Below are positions 6,818 through 7,394 of a DNA stretch of 7,394 nt, one piece after another (within the stretch, counting starts at the first letter, position 1; the number at the start of each line of letters is the position of its first letter). The stretch is from assembly GCA_028697435.1 (NCBI GenBank), contig JAQVFD010000098.1, forward strand, positions 1 to 7,394, read 5' to 3'. The stretch comes from Clostridiaceae bacterium (GTDB lineage Bacteria > Bacillota > Clostridia > Lutisporales > Lutisporaceae). The notes beneath the pieces are model-generated. The model was given only the letters and a program-made list of their open reading frames with translations. It searched no databases and had not been told where the DNA came from. Both the position numbers and the translations under genes were made by a program.

Positions 6818-7394
6818 TATCTTCATTATCCTATCAAGAATTATATCTGCCACATCTTGCTTTGTTTTAAGCGGAATACTCTCTATATTTCCTTCCCTGT
6901 CAATAAGCTTTACCGCATTTGTATCAGCTGCAAAACCCGCTCCTGCTTCGTTCAAATCATTCGCTGCAATAAAATCCAGGTTTTTCTTCATGACTTTCTC
7001 CGCGGCGTTCTCTATAAGGTTTTCCGTTTCCATTGCGAAACCCACAAGTATTTTGCTGCCTTTAATTTTACCAAGTTCGTATAGTATATCAGGATTCCTC
7101 TTCAGCCTCAGCTCAAGGTCACCGTCTGACTTTTTCACTTTCTGACTGTAAGCAGTCATTGGTGCATAGTCGGCTACTGCAGCCGCTTTAATAACTATAT
7201 CGCACATGGGAAAAATCTCTAATACCTTACTGTACATTTCCTCGGCCGATGTGACATTATATCTTTCAACTCCTGCTGGTGTGTCAAGATTTGTAGGTCC
7301 GGTTACCAAGTAAACCTTTGCGCCTCTATAAGCTGCCTGCTTAGCAATTGAATATCCCATTTTGCCCGTGGAATTATTGGATATGAATCTTACA
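6806..7394 (-). CDS. coaBC: CoaBC, C-terminal phosphopantothenoylcysteine synthetase part (5' end beyond window)
   Basis: Bifunctional enzyme of coenzyme A synthesis. The visible 195 residues are the CoaB domain, which joins 4'-phosphopantothenate to cysteine using CTP; the N-terminal CoaC decarboxylase domain lies outside. The frame is open to the window edge and starts with VRFISNNSTGKMGYSIA, the signature at the beginning of CoaB, so the internal ATG at 7360 is not the start. Further motifs, numbered from the first visible residue, are VTGPTNL (30-36), the catalytic-site K69-AAAVAD (69-75), GFAMET (118-123), EKVMKKNLDFIAAN (132-145) and GAGFAADTN (151-159). The domain ends normally at KIKRT. 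Within the signature, STG replaces the common SSG, a mild change. It is the first visible gene of the block, 34 nt ahead of priA, with a hairpin over its stop codon. Confidence 0.96.
   Translation of the reverse strand, partial: VRFISNNSTGKMGYSIAKQAAYRGAKVYLVTGPTNLDTPAGVERYNVTSAEEMYSKVLEIFPMCDIVIKAAAVADYAPMTAYSQKVKKSDGDLELRLKRNPDILYELGKIKGSKILVGFAMETENLIENAAEKVMKKNLDFIAANDLNEAGAGFAADTNAVKLIDREGNIESIPLKTKQDVADIILDRIMKIKRT

Noticed and set aside
6806..7360. The ATG at 7360 as start of an independent CoaB gene
   Set aside because: The frame continues upstream to the window edge with VRFISNNSTGK, the conserved beginning of the CoaB domain, so this is an internal methionine of coaBC.
1..7394. Search for a defence system, mobile element, CRISPR array, tRNA or other accessory cargo
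   Set aside because: Seven conserved housekeeping-type genes account for nearly the whole window with intact motifs, and the gaps (6-118 nt) are too short for such cargo and show only small repeats and hairpins.

Overview
The window reads as a stretch of chromosome from a low-GC, spore-former-type Firmicute, most likely a clostridium. Three things suggest this. The DNA is AT-rich, with strong GGAGG-type ribosome binding sites and TTG starts. The protein sequences look clostridial. The gene order matches the conserved Firmicutes block that in Bacillus subtilis runs coaBC-priA-def-fmt-rsmB-rlmN. The species cannot be fixed from the sequence alone.

Every gene supported here lies on the minus strand, so transcription runs from high to low coordinates. 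In that order they are: the C-terminal CoaB part of coaBC (5' end beyond the window), priA (replication restart helicase, TTG start), def (peptide deformylase), fmt (Met-tRNA formyltransferase), a YugP-type membrane zinc metallopeptidase, rsmB (16S rRNA m5C967 methyltransferase) and rlmN (23S rRNA m2A2503 / tRNA m2A37 methyltransferase, cut by the window edge before its C-terminus). Gene junctions are 6, 98, 38, 5, 118 and 34 nt. The def-fmt and rsmB-rlmN pairs are tight enough for translational coupling.

Functionally this is a housekeeping block. CoaBC makes the coenzyme A precursor, PriA reloads the replisome, Fmt and Def add and remove the N-formyl group on initiator methionine, and RsmB and RlmN modify rRNA near the decoding and peptidyl-transferase centres. 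The membrane metallopeptidase is the one member without an obvious place in these pathways and is absent from the equivalent B. subtilis cluster.

The non-coding gaps hold what little is unusual. The priA-def gap carries a degenerate 7-nt tandem repeat next to a perfect GTCGCCAT/ATGGCGAC palindrome. The gap before rsmB carries a second, decayed copy of that palindrome just upstream of the ribosome binding site, plus a terminator-like hairpin. A third hairpin spans the coaBC stop codon. No RNA gene, mobile element, CRISPR array or phage feature was seen, and I find no convincing undescribed system. The repeats are the part most worth following up.
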